From assembly GCF_003236295.1 (NCBI RefSeq), contig NZ_POTW01000012.1:45792-109791 (forward strand): a stretch of DNA of 64,000 nt. The letters are read 5' to 3'. Below, one piece after another: positions 17,186-25,489 of the stretch; the first letter of the stretch is position 1, and every line of letters starts with the position of its first letter. Source of the DNA: Jiangella anatolica. Lineage in GTDB: Bacteria; Actinomycetota; Actinomycetes; Jiangellales; Jiangellaceae. The position numbers and the translations under genes are program-made. Below the pieces are notes generated by a model, which made no database searches, was not told where the DNA came from, and saw only the letters and a list, made by a program, of their open reading frames with translations.

Positions 17186-18019
17186 ATGGCCGGTGGACGA
17201 CACAATCGCGCGGTAGCGGCCGAACAGCGGGCGGCGGCTGTCGTCGAGCGGACATCGGACAATCTCGAGGTCGAGGCGCTGGTGCTCGACGCGGGGACGG
17301 GCTACGCCTTGCACTACCACTCGAAGGACCAGCTCGCCTGGATGGGCTCCGGCGCGATGTCGTTGTCGATCGGCGGATCGACGTGGCACCTGCGGCGCGA
17401 GCACTTCGCCTGGATCCCCGCCGGCATGCTGCACGAGATGGCGATCCTGGCGCCGCGTGAGCTCATCAACGTCTACACCGACACCCGGCTCCGGCCCGCC
17501 GGCGCGCGGTGGTCGCGCCCGTGCGCCCTGGTGGTGGACCGGCTCGCGCCCGCCCTGCTGTGGCACCTGGCCGAGGAGCCGCGCAGCCTGTCCCGTCGCG
17601 ACCTGTGCCACCGCCTGCTCGTCGACGTGCTCGAGAGCGCCGAGACCCGCGACGACGTCATCGCGCTGCCCACGCACGACCGCGCCCGGGCGGTCGCGAA
17701 GGCGATCCTCGCCGACCCGGCCGATCCCCGCGACCTCGCCGCCTTCGCCGCCGAGCTCGGCGTCAGCGAGAAGACCCTCTCGCGCGCGTTCGTCGCGCAG
17801 ACCGGGTCCACGTTCCGGCGCTGGCGGGTCGCGGTGCGGCTCAACGCCGCCGCCGGGATGCTCGTCGACGGACAGCCGGTCGCCGCCGTGGCCGACGCGG
17901 TCGGCTACGCGGCCACCAGCGCGTTCATCGCCGCCTTCGCCGAGCGGTTCGGGTGCACCCCCGGCCGGTACGCACAGGTCGCGGCTGGTCAGCCCCCGGA
18001 GGTGAGGGCAGACGTGTAG
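17186..18019 (+). CDS. AraC-family regulator with cupin sensor, likely of siderophore uptake
   Basis: 277 aa. The N-terminal half is a cupin-like sensor (GYALHYHSKDQLAWMGSG, HFAWIPAGMLHEM). The C-terminal ~100 residues carry two helix-turn-helix motifs (LAAFAAELGVSEKTLSRAFV and VAAVADAVGYAATSAFIAAF), then FAERFGCTPGRY. This is the layout of AraC regulators that control adjacent transporters. It is divergent from the siderophore importer and shares the region with the iron box, so it probably activates uptake when the cognate siderophore or iron state is sensed. Its 3' end overlaps the convergent phosphatase gene by 31 bp. Confidence 0.88.
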   Translation: MAGGRHNRAVAAEQRAAAVVERTSDNLEVEALVLDAGTGYALHYHSKDQLAWMGSGAMSLSIGGSTWHLRREHFAWIPAGMLHEMAILAPRELINVYTDTRLRPAGARWSRPCALVVDRLAPALLWHLAEEPRSLSRRDLCHRLLVDVLESAETRDDVIALPTHDRARAVAKAILADPADPRDLAAFAAELGVSEKTLSRAFVAQTGSTFRRWRVAVRLNAAAGMLVDGQPVAAVADAVGYAATSAFIAAFAERFGCTPGRYAQVAAGQPPEVRADV

Positions 18020-18540
18020 TGCCAGCCCTCCCGCCAGTCGAACGGCGCGTCGACCAGGTCCTCGAGCGAGGCGCCGGACAGCAGGCAGTCCAGCGCCCAC
18101 TTGGTGGCCGAGTGGCCGATCACGAGCACCCACTCGCCGTCCCGCTCGGCGGCCAGGTCGTGCAGGAAGCTCCTGGTGGCGTCGACGACCTGGCGATAGC
18201 TCTGGCCGCCGGGGAAGGGCCGGTCGATGTGGTGCGCTCGCCGGCTCGCCAGGACCGCGACGGGACGGCCGTTGAGCTCGCCGTAGTCGCACTCGCGCAG
18301 CCGCGGGTCGTGGTGGATGGCGACCGGCGTGCCGGCGAACGCGATCCGGGCGGTCTCCACCGCCCGGTGCAGGTCCGAGGTGAACACGGCCGACAGGCCG
18401 GCGTTCCGGCGGCGAGCGCCGAGCTCGGCGGCGAGGCGGCGTCCCCGCGCGGAGAGCCGGCCCGGCCGCCAGCCGGTCGCGACGCCGTTCTCGTTGTCCT
18501 CGGTGAGCGAGTGGGTCTCGAAGACGATCTCGACTGCCAT
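17989..18540 (-). CDS. Histidine phosphatase family protein
   Basis: 183 aa. The histidine phosphatase (phosphoglycerate-mutase-like) fold is shown by an N-terminal VFETHSLTEDNENG in place of the usual RHGET, with the acceptor His in THS, a second region HHDPRLRECDYGELNG and the C-terminal VLVIGHSATKWALD with the second catalytic His. The arginine of the RHG motif is absent at its usual place, a variant found in a distinct actinobacterial subgroup. Substrate unknown. Convergent with the AraC gene; the ECF sigma factor gene ends 7 bp away on the same strand, so it may be the last gene of that operon. Confidence 0.82.
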   Translation of the reverse strand: MAVEIVFETHSLTEDNENGVATGWRPGRLSARGRRLAAELGARRRNAGLSAVFTSDLHRAVETARIAFAGTPVAIHHDPRLRECDYGELNGRPVAVLASRRAHHIDRPFPGGQSYRQVVDATRSFLHDLAAERDGEWVLVIGHSATKWALDCLLSGASLEDLVDAPFDWREGWHYTSALTSGG

Positions 18541-18547
18541 GCCGGTG

Positions 18548-19426
18548 CTAGCTCGTGGCCCGGTCGAGGTGGCGCAGCTTGTCGGGGTTGGCGATGGAGT
18601 GGATCGTCTGGACCTGGCCCTCGGCGATGCCCAGGCCCATCACTCCGAGCAGCTGCTGCTGGGCGTCGGTCACCATGATGCCGGGCTGGCCGTTGACCTC
18701 GGTGAGGTGGAGGTGCGCGCCGCGGTGGGTGACCTTCGCCATCCCGGCCAGCACGATCTTCGCGACGCGCTCCCGGCCGTTGACCGGCCGGGTCAGCGCC
18801 TGCACCTTGCCGCCGCCGTCGCCATGCAGGGCCACGTCCTGGGCCAGCAGTTCCTCCAACGCCCGCGCGTCGCCCTCCTGGGCGGCGGCAAGGAAACGCT
18901 GGGCCAGCTCCTGCCGCTGCCGCCGGCTGGCGTAGTAGCGCGGCCGGCGCTCCTGCACCTGCCGGCGGGCCCGTGCGACGAGGTGCCGTGCGCTGTCGAC
19001 GTCGGTGCCGACGATCTCGGCGACCAGCGGGTACGGATACTCGAACACCTCGCGCAGCAGGAACGCGGCCCGCTGCTGCGGCGTCAGGCTCTCCAGCAGG
19101 ACGAGGAACGCCAGCGACAGCGAGTCGGCGGTCTCGGCCCGGTCGGCCGGTGACGGGTCGGCGACCAGCGGCTCGGGCAGCCATTCGCCGACGTATCGCT
19201 CCCGCCGGGCCCGCGCGGAGCGGAGCTGGTCGATGGCGATCCGGGTCACCAGCGTCGCGACGTACGCGCGCGGCGAGACGACCGGCTCGCCCCGCTGGTC
19301 GGCCTGGTGCAGGCGCAGGAACGCCTCCTGCACCACGTCCTCGGCCTCACTGACGCTGCCCAGCATCCGGTAGGCGATCGCGAAGGCCCGCGGCCGCAGC
19401 TCGGCGTAGAGCTCCGACGTCGACAC
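18548..19426 (-). CDS. ECF RNA polymerase sigma factor, ECF41 (SigJ-like) type
   Basis: 292 aa. Sigma region 2 (YRMLGSVSEAEDVVQEAFLRLH) and region 4 (LTPQQRAAFLLREVFEYPYPLVAEIVG) are clear. A C-terminal SnoaL-like extension replaces a separate anti-sigma factor. All three markers of the ECF41 group are present: WLPEPLV (82-88), DGGGK (203-207) and NPDKL (280-284). In this family the extension regulates the sigma factor's own activity. ECF41 genes usually neighbour oxidoreductase or COE-type genes; here the gene follows an ABC-2 transporter with one base between stop and GTG start, so the transporter may be its target or co-regulated partner. Confidence 0.92.
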   Translation of the reverse strand: MSTSELYAELRPRAFAIAYRMLGSVSEAEDVVQEAFLRLHQADQRGEPVVSPRAYVATLVTRIAIDQLRSARARRERYVGEWLPEPLVADPSPADRAETADSLSLAFLVLLESLTPQQRAAFLLREVFEYPYPLVAEIVGTDVDSARHLVARARRQVQERRPRYYASRRQRQELAQRFLAAAQEGDARALEELLAQDVALHGDGGGKVQALTRPVNGRERVAKIVLAGMAKVTHRGAHLHLTEVNGQPGIMVTDAQQQLLGVMGLGIAEGQVQTIHSIANPDKLRHLDRATS

Positions 19427-19427
19427 C

Positions 19428-21086
19428 TCAGGTGGTCTCCAGGTCGCGGCGGCGGAAGGCGACCAGCCCCGCCGCCGCGAGCGCGGCGGCGATCAGCAGG
19501 AGGGTCACCGTCGCCGGCCAGGAGACGTCGTCCAGGGGCGGCTGGCCGGCGTGTTCGACGGGCGACAGGTTGCGGGCCCACCCCGGCAGATCCATGATCT
19601 CGCCGAAGAACCCGACGAACAGGCTGTAGCCGAGCACGGCCCAGGTCACGCCGATCGCCCTGGGCAGCACGCCGAACAACAGCGCCGCGAGCCCGAGCAT
19701 GACCAGGATGCCCGGTGCGTGGGCCAGGTGCGCCGCGGTGAGGTCCCAGACGTAGGAGCCGTCGCTCTCCGCGACGGCCGCGGCGATCCCGGTCGCGAGG
19801 CCGACGATCAGCAGCATCGCGACCAGACCGAGCGCGAGCACCGTCAGGTAGCCGCCGAACCAGGCCCAGCGGCTGGTCGCGGTGGCCAGCACCGGCTCGG
19901 CCCGGCCCTTGGTCTCCTCGGTGCGCGCCGACTGGACGCCGAGGACGACCATGATGCCGGCCAGGACGGCGGTGAACATCGTGATCACGCCGAGGTAGCC
20001 GTCGAGCAGCGTGTCGACGGAGCCGCCGAACATGTCGATGCGGTCCTCGCTCATGTTCGCCGGGTCGGCCACCTGCTCGCCGAGCCCGCCGAAGAGGAAG
20101 CCGGACGCCGTCAGCGCCACCGTCCACCCGATCAGGCCGGTCCGCTGCAGCCGGAACGCGGCCGTGAGCGGCGAGCGCAGCCAGGGCGCGGCGTCCGTCC
20201 GGCCGGCGCGGGCGGCGACCAGTCCGGCCCCGACGTCGCGGCGGCCCGACAGTGCGTAGCCGGCCGTCGCGGTCACCGCGGCGAGCCCGAGCGACAGCAG
20301 CAGCGGCCACCACCGTCCGTCGACGTACGGACGGGTCTGGTTCGACCACGCCAGCGGCGAGAACCACGACAGCGGGCTGCCGTAGTCCTCGATCATGTCG
20401 CCGGCCGCCCGGACCGCCCAGGCCGCGCCGAGTACCGTGCCCGCCATCGCGGTGGCCGCCCGCGAGTACTCGGTGACCTGGACGGTGAGCGCTGTCACGC
20501 CGGCGAAGACCAGCCCCACCGCGCCGACGCTCGCGCCGAACAGCAGCCCGTCGGCGCCGCCGTAGCCGTTGGCGGCCATGACGCCGCCGAGCAGCAGCGC
20601 CAGGGCGACGTTCGCGCCCGCCGCGACGACCAGCGCCGCGGTGAGGTGCGCGTTCCGCCCCACGACGGCGGAGCGGACGAGCTCGGCCCGGCCGTTCTGC
20701 TCCTCCGCGCGGGTGTGCCGGGCGACGAGCAGCAGGCTCATCAGGGCGGCGAGCACGAAGAAGAACAGCCCGTAGACGCCGACGACGTACCGTTCCGTGG
20801 TGATGTCGTCGCGGCCGTAGCCGGGGCCGAAGATGGCGCCGGTCGCGCCCTCCATGATCCGGAGCAGGTCCTGCCGCTGCTCCTCGGTCTTGGTGAGCTC
20901 GGCGACGCCGTTGAGGAACATGGACAGCAGCAGGGCCATGCCCAGCAGCCAGGCCGGCAGCTTGATCCGGTCGCGGCGCAGGATGAACCGGACCAGCGCG
21001 CCGGTGCCGGCCAGCGCGTCGCCCGGTCGGGTGGCCGAGGCGCCGGCACCGGACGCCGGCGCCTCGGCAGTCAAGGTGGTGGTCAT
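19428..21086 (-). CDS. ABC-2 type exporter permease (two-module polyketide/drug exporter type)
   Basis: 552 aa with about twelve hydrophobic segments in two similar halves, the layout of actinobacterial polyketide-antibiotic-type exporter permeases. An [20 protein letters not shown] start and the mid-protein [20 protein letters not shown] mark the start of each half. Conserved [15 protein letters not shown] lies in the first half and [13 protein letters not shown] in the second. The ATG at 21086 overlaps the ATPase stop by 4 bp. With the ATPase at 21083 it probably exports a hydrophobic compound; no biosynthetic cluster lies nearby, so self-protection or drug efflux is as likely as product export. 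Confidence 0.88.
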   Translation of the reverse strand: MTTTLTAEAPASGAGASATRPGDALAGTGALVRFILRRDRIKLPAWLLGMALLLSMFLNGVAELTKTEEQRQDLLRIMEGATGAIFGPGYGRDDITTERYVVGVYGLFFFVLAALMSLLLVARHTRAEEQNGRAELVRSAVVGRNAHLTAALVVAAGANVALALLLGGVMAANGYGGADGLLFGASVGAVGLVFAGVTALTVQVTEYSRAATAMAGTVLGAAWAVRAAGDMIEDYGSPLSWFSPLAWSNQTRPYVDGRWWPLLLSLGLAAVTATAGYALSGRRDVGAGLVAARAGRTDAAPWLRSPLTAAFRLQRTGLIGWTVALTASGFLFGGLGEQVADPANMSEDRIDMFGGSVDTLLDGYLGVITMFTAVLAGIMVVLGVQSARTEETKGRAEPVLATATSRWAWFGGYLTVLALGLVAMLLIVGLATGIAAAVAESDGSYVWDLTAAHLAHAPGILVMLGLAALLFGVLPRAIGVTWAVLGYSLFVGFFGEIMDLPGWARNLSPVEHAGQPPLDDVSWPATVTLLLIAAALAAAGLVAFRRRDLETT

Positions 21087-22003
21087 CGCACGTCCCCGGC
21101 CGGCTCGCCGGCGGCTGCGAGCTCGTCGCCGTAGTGGCGCAGCATCAGCTCCTCCAACGTCGGCGGATGGCTGGTCAACGCGCGGACCCCGAACTGCGAC
21201 AGTGCCCGGACCGCCTCCTCGAGGTGCTCGCCGTCGACCGCGAACCGCACCGGGCCGTCGCCGGCCTCCAGGTCGTGGATCCCAGGAAGCCGCTCCATGC
21301 CCGTGACCGGCTGCCTGGTCAGCGCCTCGATGGTGGTGCGGGTGAGCTGACGCATCTCGGCCAGCGTCCCGGTCTGCACGATCTCGCCCTGCCGGATGAT
21401 GCTGATCCGGTCGGCGAGCTTCTCCACCTGGGCCAGGATGTGGCTGGACAGCAGTACCGTCCGGCCCTGAGCCTTGAGCTGGTCGATCACGTCCTGGAAG
21501 ACCACTTCCATCAACGGGTCCAGCCCCGCGGTCGGCTCGTCGAGCAGCAGCAGCTCGGCGTCGGAGGCGAGCGCCGCCACGATCGCGACCTTCTGCCGGT
21601 TCCCCTTCGAGTAGGTGCGACCCTTCTTCGTCGGGTCGAGGTCGAACCGCTCGATCAGCTCGTCGCGGCGGGCCTTGTCCAGCCCGCCCCGCAGCCGGCC
21701 GAGCAGGTCGATCGCCTCGCCGCCGGTGAGGTTCGGCCACAACTCGACGTCGCCCGGCACGTACGCGATCCGCCGGTGCAGGGCGACCGCCTCGCGCCAC
21801 GGATCGGCGCCGAGCACCTCCGCCCGGCCGGAGTCGGCTCGCAGCAGGCCGAGCAGCACCCTGATGGTGGTGGACTTGCCGGCGCCGTTCGGCCCGAGGA
21901 ACCCGTGCACCTCGCCGGTCTTCACGCTGAGCTGGAGACCGTTCAGAGCGCGGACCCGCCCGAAGGCCTTGACCAGCTCGGACGTCACGATGGCGGTGGT
22001 CAT
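21083..22003 (-). CDS. ABC exporter ATP-binding protein (drug-resistance type)
   Basis: 306 aa. Walker A is GPNGAGKST (residues 37-45), with YSKGNRQKV in place of a canonical LSGGQ signature, and [15 protein letters not shown] as Walker B. The C-terminal ~80 residues ([15 protein letters not shown]...) are the usual extension of the DrrA-like family. YSKGNRQK is a common variant of this exporter group. The ATG at 22003 follows GGAAGG and gives a normal N-terminus; 78 further upstream codons are open but lack a ribosome site. First gene of the ATPase-permease-sigma operon. A short degenerate copy of its 5' end lies at 24494-24566. Confidence 0.92.
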   Translation of the reverse strand: MTTAIVTSELVKAFGRVRALNGLQLSVKTGEVHGFLGPNGAGKSTTIRVLLGLLRADSGRAEVLGADPWREAVALHRRIAYVPGDVELWPNLTGGEAIDLLGRLRGGLDKARRDELIERFDLDPTKKGRTYSKGNRQKVAIVAALASDAELLLLDEPTAGLDPLMEVVFQDVIDQLKAQGRTVLLSSHILAQVEKLADRISIIRQGEIVQTGTLAEMRQLTRTTIEALTRQPVTGMERLPGIHDLEAGDGPVRFAVDGEHLEEAVRALSQFGVRALTSHPPTLEELMLRHYGDELAAAGEPAGDVR

Positions 22004-22147
22004 GGGGTCGCCTTCCCAGTTGTGTTCACCACCATCAAGACGAGACAGCGCGACGCCCCATGACATGGTGTGACGCAGGTCACATTCTGAGCCCGGTGCC
22101 GCTCGCTCGGCGGCCGGCCGGTGACTTTCGGACGTAGTTTTCTTCCG

Positions 22148-22175
22148 TATTGACAGCTTGGTCGGTAAGTCAATA
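22148..22175. promoter_or_regulatory. Candidate promoter/operator between ABC exporter and glycosidase-like gene
   Basis: The 321-bp gap 22004-22324 contains the inverted repeat TATTGAC/GTCAATA (arms 22148-22154 and 22169-22175). It includes a TTGACA -35-like hexamer at 22150 with an AT-rich -10-like stretch 15-17 bp further on, facing the gene at 22325. It could be a promoter overlapped by an operator. The leader downstream carries the hairpin at 22221-22281, and 22050-22085 recurs at 24530-24566. Confidence 0.45.
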
Positions 22176-22220
22176 ACGTCAGTGCCGGCACCTACGGCGA
22201 GGGCCCAGCCGCAGGGCAAC

Positions 22221-22281
22221 CAGGTGCCGACGGTCATCGGGGTGCCGACTTCCCAACTCCGGATAGAAAGCCGCCCACCTG
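22221..22281 (+). promoter_or_regulatory. Structured leader, copy 1
   Basis: CAGGTGCCGACGG (22221-22233) can pair imperfectly with CCGCCCACCTG (22271-22281). Loop sequences such as AACTCCGGATAGAAAGCCGCC are shared with copy 2 at 23316-23377. The element ends about 40 nt before the start codon at 22325 and is followed by the shared CTCGGCTTGTTC and GGAGGTAA ribosome site. A cis-acting RNA element is possible; no known riboswitch class was recognised. Confidence 0.5.
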
Positions 22282-22324
22282 CCCTGACCTCGGCTTGTTC
22301 ACCTACTCAAGCAGGAGGTAATCC

Positions 22325-23296
22325 ATGTCTGCGAGAACCACCATCGGACGGCGAATAGCCGGCCGGCTCGCCCGGTTCGGGATGGCGTTGGCGCTCGCCG
22401 CCGGACTCTTCGCGGGTGTCAACCTCGGCGCGGCGCAACCCGCGTCCGCCCTGCAGCAGTGTCCCATTCCCGGCCAGCAGCCGCCCGTGGCTGGGATCGA
22501 GTACTGGATCGAGCAGTACTACGACCGGGGGGTGACGGTCTGCTGGGGCATGGACACGGCCAGTGGCCTGCCCGAGCTGGCGGCCGTCATGCAGATCGTC
22601 GACCTCGCCGACGGCGCCAGAGTGTTGCTACGTGCCGATCCGGAATGCCCGTGCGGAATTGGGAGCGCCGATCAGACCTTCCGCAAGCACACAGCGGAGG
22701 AATGGTGGAACACGTGGGGCTACTTCAGCGCGACCAACGCCAGCTTCTTCACAGACGCGACAAATCCGACGACAAAACTCAGCCTTCCTGAAGTCACTAG
22801 TGGCAAGATTCATTCCTATGGCACCGCCCTCAACGGCGGGCCCGACGCGACGTTCCCGAAGGTAAGCTTGAGGATTGGGGGTCTGGATCAAGCGTTCCAG
22901 AGTGTGAGGTTGACTAACGTCCCGGCGGCTTACACGACGGCGAACATCGATTCACATTTCGGATGCGGCAACACGTCGGGCACCAATTGCTCCACTATCT
23001 TCGGGCTCGTGGGCTTCGCTCCGGATGCCAACGTCACGGGTCCTGGCCCCAAGCGGCGGACGATGCTCGGCACCAACGCCGGGTCGGGCGTGCAGGCGTC
23101 GAGGGTTTACATCCTCGCCACCGTGCAGTCCTACGAGCTCTCCGAGGCGCGGGCGATCATGGACTACTTCGGGTCGCAGATGGAGATGCAGCTTGACGGT
23201 GGTGGGAGCACGCAGTCGATCTCGAACTACCACCAGATCGACTCCTACATCTTCCGCCCGGTTCCTAACGCGCTCTTCGTCTCCTCCGGTCCCTGA
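22325..23296 (+). CDS. Secreted phosphodiester glycosidase-like (NAGPA-domain) protein, paralog A
   Basis: 323 aa. Signal peptide: RRIAGRLARFGMALALAAGL then PASALQ, cleavage near residue 41. The C-terminal MQLDGGGSTQSI is the hallmark of the phosphodiester glycosidase family (PF09992), and TNASFFTDATNPTT corresponds to its N-terminal NASFF/NGGFF motif. Such enzymes uncover sugars from phosphodiesters, for example GlcNAc-1-phosphodiester; here the substrate could be a cell-wall or capsule polymer, which is inference. AGGAGGTAA precedes the ATG ideally. It is a tandem duplicate of the gene at 23414 and shares the leader hairpin. Somewhat lower GC in parts than neighbours. No lipid or sortase anchor, so it is released. 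Confidence 0.75.
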   Translation: MSARTTIGRRIAGRLARFGMALALAAGLFAGVNLGAAQPASALQQCPIPGQQPPVAGIEYWIEQYYDRGVTVCWGMDTASGLPELAAVMQIVDLADGARVLLRADPECPCGIGSADQTFRKHTAEEWWNTWGYFSATNASFFTDATNPTTKLSLPEVTSGKIHSYGTALNGGPDATFPKVSLRIGGLDQAFQSVRLTNVPAAYTTANIDSHFGCGNTSGTNCSTIFGLVGFAPDANVTGPGPKRRTMLGTNAGSGVQASRVYILATVQSYELSEARAIMDYFGSQMEMQLDGGGSTQSISNYHQIDSYIFRPVPNALFVSSGP

Positions 23297-23315
23297 GGGC
23301 CCCGCCGCAGGGTCA

Positions 23316-23377
23316 CCAGGTGCCGGCGGTCATCGGGGCCGACTCTCAACTCCGGATAGAAAGCCGCCGGCACCTGG
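23316..23377 (+). promoter_or_regulatory. Structured leader, copy 2 (14-bp perfect stem)
   Basis: CCAGGTGCCGGCGG (23316-23329) pairs perfectly with CCGCCGGCACCTGG (23364-23377) across a 34-nt loop. It stands between paralogs A and B, 36 nt before the start of B. Because the equivalent element also precedes paralog A, where no gene ends, it is better read as a leader element than as a terminator, although it could serve both roles. Confidence 0.6.
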
Positions 23378-23413
23378 CCTCGGCTTGTTCTTTCACTCAA
23401 GTGGGAGGTAACA

Positions 23414-24421
23414 ATGTCAGCGAGAAGCACGATCGGCCGGCGATTAGCCGGCCGGATCACCCGGATCGGGATGGCCTTCGCGCTCGCCGCCGGCCTCATC
23501 ACGGCCGTCAGTTTCGGCGCGGCGCAACCCGCGTCCGCCCTGCAGTCGTGTCCCGCTCCCACCCAGCCGCCCGTCGCGGGGATCGAGTACTGGATCCAGC
23601 AGTACTCCGGCAATGGGGTGACGGTCTGCTGGGGCATGGACAATGCCGGTGGCATCGCCCAGCTGGCCGCCGTCATGCAAATCGTCGACCTCGCCGACGG
23701 CGCCCAGGTGCGGCTCAGATCGGACTACGTCTGTCCGCCAGGAGGGTGCCCAGGCGTGTTTGCACCCGACACGCAGTTCGAGAAGCACACGGCGGAGGAG
23801 TGGCACGATCTCTGGGGCGGCGGGTCCGGCGGCCCCGGCACCCTCTTCAGCACGACCAACGCGGGCTTCTTCAAAGACGATAGGAACCCGACGACGGCGC
23901 TCACCTTCCCCCAGCTCACGACGGGATCGGTCACCTCCTACGGATACGCCTTCTATGGCGGGCCCGACTTCACGAACGCGAAGGCGAGCCTGACTCTGGG
24001 GCCCCCCGGCCTCGGCCAGGCGGTGAAGATGCGCAACTTCGGGCCGGAGTACGCGATTCTCAACGTGAACCAGCACTGGGGGTGCAACACTTCGGGGCAC
24101 GGCTGCACTGCCGGCTATGACGGGACCGTTGGCTTTCACCCCGCCGTCAACCTCACCGGCAATCCCGATGACGTCGCGCGGCGGACGATGGTTGGCGTCA
24201 ACGCTTCGGTGAACGTGAACGCGTCCCGGGTCTACATCCTCACGACGGTGCGGTCCTACAAGCTCGCCGACGCCCGGCAGATGCTGAAGTACTTCGGCTC
24301 GCAGTCCGAGGTGCAGCTCGACGGCGGCGGCAGCACGTCGTCGATCTCCGAGTACCACCAGATCGACAGCACCATCTTCCGCCCGGTCCCCCAGGTGCTC
24401 ATGGTCTACTCCGCCCCCTGA
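23414..24421 (+). CDS. Secreted phosphodiester glycosidase-like (NAGPA-domain) protein, paralog B
   Basis: 335 aa, tandem paralog of the gene at 22325 along its whole length. Shared segments include GAAQPASALQ, PPVAGIEYWI, NGVTVCWGMD, LAAVMQIVDLADGA, KHTAEEW and the family signature QLDGGGST near the C-terminus. It differs by an insert around residues 105-145, rich in Gly and Pro (CPPGGCPGVF, GGGSGGPGT). Signal peptide cleavage is near residue 42. GGGAGGTAACA precedes the ATG. The pair arose by duplication including the leader region. The retained catalytic-type LDGGGST suggests both are active; specificity may differ. Confidence 0.75.
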   Translation: MSARSTIGRRLAGRITRIGMAFALAAGLITAVSFGAAQPASALQSCPAPTQPPVAGIEYWIQQYSGNGVTVCWGMDNAGGIAQLAAVMQIVDLADGAQVRLRSDYVCPPGGCPGVFAPDTQFEKHTAEEWHDLWGGGSGGPGTLFSTTNAGFFKDDRNPTTALTFPQLTTGSVTSYGYAFYGGPDFTNAKASLTLGPPGLGQAVKMRNFGPEYAILNVNQHWGCNTSGHGCTAGYDGTVGFHPAVNLTGNPDDVARRTMVGVNASVNVNASRVYILTTVRSYKLADARQMLKYFGSQSEVQLDGGGSTSSISEYHQIDSTIFRPVPQVLMVYSAP

Positions 24422-24493
24422 CCACCCATCACCGCGGCACCGGTTCCATCGATCACTCGGCTTCAGTGGCAGCGCGGTCGCGATCGGCAGGCC

Positions 24494-24566
24494 GGCCGGA
24501 GGAACCGGTGCACCTCGCGGGTCGTCACGGCGCAACGCCCATGACATGGTTCGACGCAGGTCACAT
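24494..24566. pseudogene. Decayed fragment of the ABC exporter ATPase 5' end and its upstream region
   Basis: Bases 24494-24529 match 21891-21926, inside the ATPase gene, at 32 of 36 positions, and 24530-24566 matches 22050-22085 upstream of that gene. The 123 bp in between are deleted in this copy. Read on the minus strand, the ATPase sequence GEVHGFLGP has become REVHRFLRP, losing Walker-region glycines. It marks an ancient duplication or recombination end. The rest of 24422-24655 shows no gene. Confidence 0.6.
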
Positions 24567-24655
24567 CTGTGCTTGGCCTGCGTCAGAAGACGATCTCCGT
24601 CGCCCGAATCTCACCGGGATAGATCAATCTTTCCAAATTATGGAAGGGGAGTCGA

Positions 24656-24982
24656 ATGAGGCTCACAAGAACGACTGTCGTCCTGACCGTATTGGCAACA
24701 CTGGCGGGAATATTGGGACTCGCCACTCCAAGCTCCGCAGTCGCCTCTCCTCAGTCAACCCTGCGGACCCTTTGTGATGCATGGATAGGAAGTGAGCGGG
24801 GCGTCGGGGCGGTTTGCCTCTACGGCGGTTCCCTCAGGTATAGGGTAAGGGGAATATGTGAGGAGAACTCGGGAGCAACATACCCGGTCTCCGGCCCATG
24901 GATGACAGGTGGACTGACGTCAGTGGCCTATTGCGCTGAGGGTTCCTGGGCAGTGGAGGCCTATGTCCAACTTGACGGATAG
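24656..24982 (+). CDS. Small secreted protein with four cysteines
   Basis: 108 aa, not recognised as a known family. A clear signal peptide (MRLTRTTVVLTVLATLAGIL, cleavage near SSAVA) leaves a mature protein of about 78 residues with four cysteines (TLCDAW, AVCLYGG, GICEEN, AYCAEG), enough for two disulfides. GGAAGGGGAG stands 5 bp before the ATG. Codon use is less GC-biased than its neighbours, which suggests recent transfer or relaxed selection. It follows the phosphodiester-glycosidase-like pair and a decayed duplication. The size and Cys pattern would fit a small inhibitor or bacteriocin-like protein, but nothing in the sequence proves this. Confidence 0.65.
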   Translation: MRLTRTTVVLTVLATLAGILGLATPSSAVASPQSTLRTLCDAWIGSERGVGAVCLYGGSLRYRVRGICEENSGATYPVSGPWMTGGLTSVAYCAEGSWAVEAYVQLDG

Positions 24983-25200
24983 CACGATGTATCGACGACA
25001 TCCCGGATCGCCGTTATGGGCGATCGCTGGCGGAGGTGCGACGCGCAGGGTTAAGTAGCAGCGGCTCGATCAGATTCGAGCCAACCGCCGAAGGCCGCCG
25101 AGGCCAAGCACGGCCTTGGCGGCGGGCAGCTACCCCTGACCCGTGGTTGCAGCTGGCGCGTTTCCCGATCCAGGGCGTCGCCTGCGCAAGGCGCGGCCGG

Positions 25201-25271
25201 GGCGATGCCCGCGGATCCGGCGGATGCCACCCGTTCCGGGCCGGCATCTGCCGGTTTGACGGGCGTCTGCC
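25201..25271 (-). repeat. 71-bp palindromic repeat, copy 1 (inverted relative to copy 2)
   Basis: The reverse complement of this stretch aligns along its length with 32681-32752, with scattered substitutions. It folds through GATGCCCGC and CCGGCGGATGCC against GGCATCTGCCGG and GGGCGTCTGCC. It lies in the 507-bp gap 24983-25489, which otherwise holds no convincing gene apart from the regulatory site at 25428. An open frame through the repeat into the downstream gene is spurious. Confidence 0.65.
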
Positions 25272-25427
25272 GGCGCCCGTCCTCGCCCCGGCGAAGAGCA
25301 CGTCACCCGCCGAAGGGCAGTATCCGGGGCCGGCCGAACCCCGGTACGGCCCCGTGGCGGGTGCGGTGCACGCCCGGTGGGCGCAGGGCCCTGCCGGGTG
25401 GGCGTCCAGAACTCGGCGCTGGCGGAA

Positions 25428-25456
25428 GTGAGAATGGTTATCTATATTGTTCTCAC
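25428..25456. promoter_or_regulatory. Candidate Zur (zinc uptake regulator) box before the anchored-repeat operon
   Basis: TGAGAATGGTTATCT (25429-25443) matches the actinobacterial Zur core TGAAAATGATTTTCA at 11 of 15 positions. It is part of a wider inverted repeat GTGAGAA (25428) / TTCTCAC (25450-25456). The local sequence is strikingly AT-rich for this genome and lies 34-62 bp before the ATG at 25490. A related site stands at 35381-35399. Confidence 0.6.
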
Positions 25457-25489
25457 CTCTCGCCAGTCGCTGACAGGAGCCATCGCGTC

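Noticed and set aside
25205..25489. 95-codon upstream extension of the sortase-anchored protein
   Set aside because: It translates the palindromic repeat and the Zur-like region, lacks a ribosome site and would destroy the signal peptide.
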